From Actinomyces sp. (GTDB lineage Bacteria; Actinomycetota; Acidimicrobiia; Acidimicrobiales; Aldehydirespiratoraceae): DNA of 7,802 nt. Below are positions 5,753 to 7,802 of this stretch, one piece after another. Location: contig RFFY01000338.1 of NCBI GenBank assembly GCA_003697065.1, positions 1-7,802 of the forward strand. Direction: 5' to 3'. Each line of letters opens with the position of its first letter. The stretch's first letter is position 1. The notes under the pieces were generated by a model. It saw only the letters and a list, made by a program, of their open reading frames with translations. It was not told the origin of the DNA and made no database searches. The translations under genes and the position numbers were made by a program.

Positions 5753-6652
5753 TCACGACTGAGACGTCGCGGCGGGCCGATCGGTTCCCGCCCCGTCGTC
5801 GCTGCGTCCCTCGGACGTCGGGTCGGCGGGCGGGCCGGAAGGAGGTGTGGTGGCGCCGGACGACCCCTGTCCGTCGGGGCTGGTGCGCAGGAGGTGACGG
5901 TGCTCCCGGGAACGCCGACGGGCCGGATGGCGGGCGATGGGACCGGGTCGGTTGGCGAGGCGGTCGGCGATGGCCCGCCACACCACGGGATTGCGGATCA
6001 GGCCCAGGTGGCTGCCCCGCACGAGCACCCGGTCGACGTGGGGGCCGTCGTCGGTGCAGACCTCGGGGGGCGCCACCCCATCGTCGAGGCTGGCGATGCT
6101 CGTCGTCGGGACCGGCGGGGGGATGGCGACGAGGGAGAGGATCTCGTCGTCGAGGTCGTCACGGGACGCTCCGCTCAGGCGACTCAGCAGGGGCCAGGCG
6201 GGGGTGTCCCGGGGGTCGATGCGGAAGGGGCTGCCCAAGGTGATGACCCGCCGCACGGCGTCGGGGCACTGGTGGGCCACCCAGCGGGCGTGGGTGCCGC
6301 CGAGGCTCCACCCCACCAGCGACACTCGCCGGCCCGACTCGGCCGCGGTGGCCTCGACGAGTTCGGGCAGGGTGTCGAGCAGGTCGAGCCGGCCCAGGTT
6401 GCGTCCCTGCTGCCAGCCCCGGGCGTCCCAGCCCCGCTCCTCGAGCCAGTGGCGCAGGGGGTGGGTTGCCCGGTCGCTGGTGAGGAGACCGGGCAGGACG
6501 ATGACGACGTGCCCGTCGCCGGTGGGGGCCTCGTCGAGCAGCCAGCGGTCGCGCCGGTGGTCGCGCCACTCGGTGAGGATGCGGGCCTCCCGCAGGAGGC
6601 GTAGGGGGGTGAGCGAGTCGGTGTCGGGGACCGTGCCCGCGGCGCCGGTCAC
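5753..6652 (-). CDS. Alpha/beta-fold hydrolase (esterase/lipase-like)
   Basis: This 299-residue hydrolase has the nucleophile elbow GWSLGG (114-119), with Ser116 as nucleophile. The oxyanion-hole region is HVVIVLPGLLTSD (48-60). A strand VITLGSPF (136-143) follows the elbow. The likely catalytic His215 lies in RGSHLGLIRNP. The acid is probably Asp190 or Asp191 in SIASLDDGV. There is no signal peptide, so it is cytoplasmic. The GTG start overlaps the metallo-hydrolase stop in a GTGA, so it is translated by coupling; no ATG start exists near the N-terminus. Residues from about 240 to 299 form an Arg/Pro/Ser/Gly/Asp-rich tail with no folded-domain character, unusual for a hydrolase. The substrate cannot be deduced; the pattern fits small esterases and lipases found in actinobacteria. 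Confidence 0.87.
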   Translation of the reverse strand: MTGAAGTVPDTDSLTPLRLLREARILTEWRDHRRDRWLLDEAPTGDGHVVIVLPGLLTSDRATHPLRHWLEERGWDARGWQQGRNLGRLDLLDTLPELVEATAAESGRRVSLVGWSLGGTHARWVAHQCPDAVRRVITLGSPFRIDPRDTPAWPLLSRLSGASRDDLDDEILSLVAIPPPVPTTSIASLDDGVAPPEVCTDDGPHVDRVLVRGSHLGLIRNPVVWRAIADRLANRPGPIARHPARRRSREHRHLLRTSPDGQGSSGATTPPSGPPADPTSEGRSDDGAGTDRPAATSQS

Positions 6653-7257
6653 CAGCCCCGAGCCACCCACTCGTCGAGATGGGGGGCCTCGGCCCCGACG
6701 GTGGTGTCGTCGCCGTGACCGGGCAGGACGAGGGTGTCGGGATCGAAGCGTCGGAAGATGCGGTCCTCGATGGAGCGGATGATGGTGTCGAAGTCGCCGC
6801 CTTCGTACTGGGTGGCGCCGGGGCCCCCGGGGAACAGGGTGTCGCCGCTGAACAGGAGGGGCTTGCCCTCGACGGCGAAGCACATCGATCCCGGGGTGTG
6901 GCCCGGCGTGTGCAGGGTGCGGAGGCGCAGGCGGCCGACGGGGATGACGCTGTCGTCGGTGAGGACGTAGTCGTAGGAGGGGAGCATGGCCGCGTCCTCG
7001 GCGGTGACGCCGACCTCGTAGCCGGCGTCCCGGATCGCCGGGACGGCCTGGATGTGGTCCCAGTGCCCGTGGGTCTCGAGAACGGTGCGGACGCCGAGGC
7101 GGCGGCACAGCTCGAGGAGCTTGTCGTGCTCGTTGGCGGCGTCGAGCAGGACGGCGTCGCCGGTGTGGCGGCAACGGATGACGAAGACGTTGTTGTCGAG
7201 GGGGCCGACCACGAGCTTGTGGACCTCGAGATCGGTGTCGGACCAGTGCAGGGTCAT
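6649..7257 (-). CDS. MBL-fold metallo-hydrolase, glyoxalase-II-like
   Basis: This 202-residue enzyme has the full metallo-beta-lactamase-fold metal set. THGHWDH gives His63, His65, Asp67 and His68. His120 lies in HTPGHTPGS, Asp139 in FSGDTLF and His181 in LPGHGDD. This is a dinuclear zinc/iron site of the glyoxalase II type, which hydrolyses thioesters such as acyl-thiols of the cell's low-molecular-weight thiol (mycothiol in most actinobacteria). The domain fills the whole length, with no rhodanese or RNA-processing extension. It is cytoplasmic. The ATG at 7257 has no Shine-Dalgarno but a TAGGCT -10 box only 6 nt upstream, so the mRNA is likely leaderless. It is the first gene of a pair with the alpha/beta hydrolase. 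Other substrates of this broad family (lactones, persulfides) are possible. Confidence 0.92.
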   Translation of the reverse strand: MTLHWSDTDLEVHKLVVGPLDNNVFVIRCRHTGDAVLLDAANEHDKLLELCRRLGVRTVLETHGHWDHIQAVPAIRDAGYEVGVTAEDAAMLPSYDYVLTDDSVIPVGRLRLRTLHTPGHTPGSMCFAVEGKPLLFSGDTLFPGGPGATQYEGGDFDTIIRSIEDRIFRRFDPDTLVLPGHGDDTTVGAEAPHLDEWVARGW

Positions 7258-7263
7258 GTCCTG

Positions 7264-7269
7264 AGCCTA
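7264..7269 (-). promoter_or_regulatory. -10 box of the metallo-hydrolase gene, probably leaderless
   Basis: On the minus strand TAGGCT ends 6 nt before the ATG (spacer CAGGAC), so the predicted transcript start falls on or next to the start codon. The spacer length equals that of the mutase promoter. The context CCTAGGCTC is shared with the thiolase promoter. No clear -35 is seen. Confidence 0.5.
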
Positions 7270-7301
7270 GGCGGTCGCCGGCCGGGGCTCGTCCCGGGCG
7301 T

Positions 7302-7327
7302 GGCGCCGGTCACCGGTGACCGGCGCC
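7302..7327. promoter_or_regulatory. 26-bp perfect palindrome, candidate operator between divergent promoters
   Basis: The arm GGCGCCGGTCACC is followed directly by its exact reverse complement, with no spacer. The centre (7314/7315) is about 58 bp from the predicted transcript starts on both sides. This geometry fits a dimeric regulator acting on both genes. A cruciform-forming or terminator role is less likely because no gene ends here. Confidence 0.6.
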
Positions 7328-7357
7328 CGTCACGCGATCGTCATCCCGCCCGCGTCG

Positions 7358-7366
7358 TGTTACAGT
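7358..7366 (+). promoter_or_regulatory. Extended -10 promoter of the exported TTTAP-repeat protein
   Basis: TGTTACAGT is an extended -10 (TGn plus TACAGT, fitting TANNNT) in an otherwise very GC-rich stretch. The start would be near 7373, giving a leader of about 84 nt before the ATG at 7457. No good -35 is present. The word GTTAC occurs twice, 11 bp apart (7359-7363 and 7370-7374), one copy in the -10 and one at the start site. Confidence 0.5.
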
Positions 7367-7400
7367 GACGTTACGGGCGGTCCGAGGGCGGGCCAACTCG

Positions 7401-7451
7401 ATGCCAACCGGGCCCCGGCGCCGCCGCTTCCGGGGCCCACCGACCAAGTGA
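7401..7451 (+). CDS. Possible 16-codon upstream ORF (basic leader peptide)
   Basis: ATG at 7401 opens a 16-codon frame encoding MPTGPRRRRFRGPPTK and ending in TGA at 7449-7451, 5 nt before the ATG of the exported protein. It is out of frame with that gene. Its stop lies within the only Shine-Dalgarno-like sequence of the main gene (AAGTGAG, 7446-7452). A weak purine-rich GAGGGCGGG lies upstream of its own ATG. The hairpin at 7410-7438 is entirely inside this frame. Short open frames are common in GC-rich DNA, so coding is uncertain. Confidence 0.3.
   Translation: MPTGPRRRRFRGPPTK
7410..7438 (+). promoter_or_regulatory. 9-bp GC-only leader hairpin
   Basis: GGGCCCCGG (7410-7418) and CCGGGGCCC (7430-7438) form a perfect 9-bp stem with an 11-nt loop in the predicted leader of the exported protein. 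It ends 18 nt before the start codon. It has no T-run after it, so it is not a simple terminator. Likely roles are mRNA stabilisation or control of translation together with the small upstream frame. Confidence 0.55.
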
Positions 7452-7456
7452 GTCCC

Positions 7457-7802
7457 ATGCGCTCTCGGATCCTCATCGTCACCGCCGCCGCCCTCGTGGC
7501 GGGCACGACCGCCTACGCCGTCGCCGGCGCCTCGTCGGGTGCGGACCTGGAGGCGGTCCTCGCCGCCGCCGACGAAGCCCCCGCCGCCGAGCCGGCGATC
7601 GTGGACGCCGACGGGGTGCTGACCAGCGGCACCACCGACGCCGGGGCCACCACGACCGCCCCGTCGACGACGGCTCCCCCCACCACGGCGCCGCCGACCA
7701 CGACGGCGCCGACCACGACGGCGCCGACCACGACGGCGCCGACCACGACGGCCCCCGTGGTGACGACCGCGCCCCCGATGACGGCCCCGCCCACGACCGC
7801 CC
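7457..7802 (+). CDS. Exported Thr/Pro-rich repeat protein, N-terminal part (runs off right edge)
   Basis: The 115 visible residues begin with a type I signal peptide: MRSR, then a hydrophobic run, and AxA sites near Ala23 or Ala25. There is no lipobox cysteine, so this is a secreted or cell-wall protein. A short Ala/Glu/Asp-rich segment (about 26-60) follows. From about residue 65 the chain is a Thr/Ala/Pro low-complexity stalk built on TTAP and TTTAP, still continuing at the window edge. Such stalks are usually extended, possibly O-glycosylated linkers that carry a domain away from the cell surface. That domain is outside the window, so no function can be assigned. The ATG is chosen because the signal peptide begins there; the Shine-Dalgarno AAGTGAG is weak. 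Confidence 0.8.
   Translation, partial: MRSRILIVTAAALVAGTTAYAVAGASSGADLEAVLAAADEAPAAEPAIVDADGVLTSGTTDAGATTTAPSTTAPPTTAPPTTTAPTTTAPTTTAPTTTAPVVTTAPPMTAPPTTA
7697..7756 (+). repeat. 15-bp tandem coding repeats (TTTAP units)
   Basis: Three identical copies of ACCACGACGGCGCCG (7697-7711, 7712-7726, 7727-7741) are followed by a fourth that differs near its end. Each is one TTTAP unit, in frame with the exported protein from residue 81. Identity at DNA level points to recent slippage, and because the unit is 5 codons, copy changes keep the frame. Less regular TTAP units flank it on both sides. Confidence 0.85.

Noticed and set aside
6641..6653. 13-bp match (GGCGCCGGTCACC) to one arm of the 26-bp palindrome
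   Set aside because: It has no second arm and overlaps the hydrolase start codons; most likely a coincidence of GC-rich words, though worth including if a regulator of the palindrome is found.
7513..7794. Minus-strand frame of repeated Val/Gly/Ala units
   Set aside because: It is only the reverse reading of the Thr/Pro repeat region of the exported protein.
7671..7802. CRISPR-like look of short regular repeats
   Set aside because: There are no unique spacers; the units are contiguous 15-bp in-frame codon repeats.

Overview
The window is high-GC DNA with almost no non-coding space, from an actinobacterium. An Acidimicrobiia-like lineage is my best guess. The pointers are the Thr/Pro/Ala-rich exported proteins at both edges, a subtilisin-inhibitor-like lipoprotein, GTG starts in GTGA stop/start overlaps, and -10 boxes placed so close to start codons that leaderless mRNAs are likely. 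Taxonomy is inference; there is no rRNA or other marker gene here.

Layout. (1) 1-1856, minus strand: the start of a lipoprotein gene running off the left edge, an acetyl-CoA acetyltransferase (thiolase) and a stand-alone tandem-ACT-domain protein. (2) 1857-2013: a divergent promoter region with a perfect 18-bp tandem duplication. (3) 2014-5146, plus strand: a three-gene operon for an adenosylcobalamin-dependent acyl-CoA mutase. It has a catalytic large subunit, a separate B12-binding small subunit and a MeaB-type G-protein chaperone, joined by two GTGA overlaps. (4) 5151-7257, minus strand: a glyoxalase-II-like metallo-hydrolase, an alpha/beta hydrolase coupled to it by a GTGA overlap, and an SSI-like lipoprotein. 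The lipoprotein gene meets meaB tail to tail with a 4-bp gap inside a palindrome. (5) 7258-7456: a second divergent region with a 26-bp perfect palindrome midway between two predicted promoters, followed by a leader with a small basic upstream ORF and a strong hairpin. (6) 7457 to the right edge: an exported protein with TTTAP repeats.

How the genes work together. The mutase would usually be labelled methylmalonyl-CoA mutase. However, the residue aligned with the carboxylate-binding Arg207 of that enzyme is Gln, and the residue aligned with Tyr89 is Phe. This is the pattern known for isobutyryl-CoA mutase, so I read the operon as an isobutyryl-CoA/n-butyryl-CoA type mutase (or a relative acting on another non-dicarboxylic acyl-CoA) with its own repair GTPase. 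Thiolase chemistry and butyryl/isobutyryl-CoA isomerisation meet in branched-chain amino acid and short-chain acyl-CoA metabolism. The ACT protein facing the operon is a candidate amino-acid sensor. The metallo-hydrolase/alpha-beta-hydrolase pair looks like general ester/thioester hydrolysis and is probably unrelated. No mobile element, CRISPR array, tRNA or rRNA was seen, and no gene-free stretch exceeds 200 bp.
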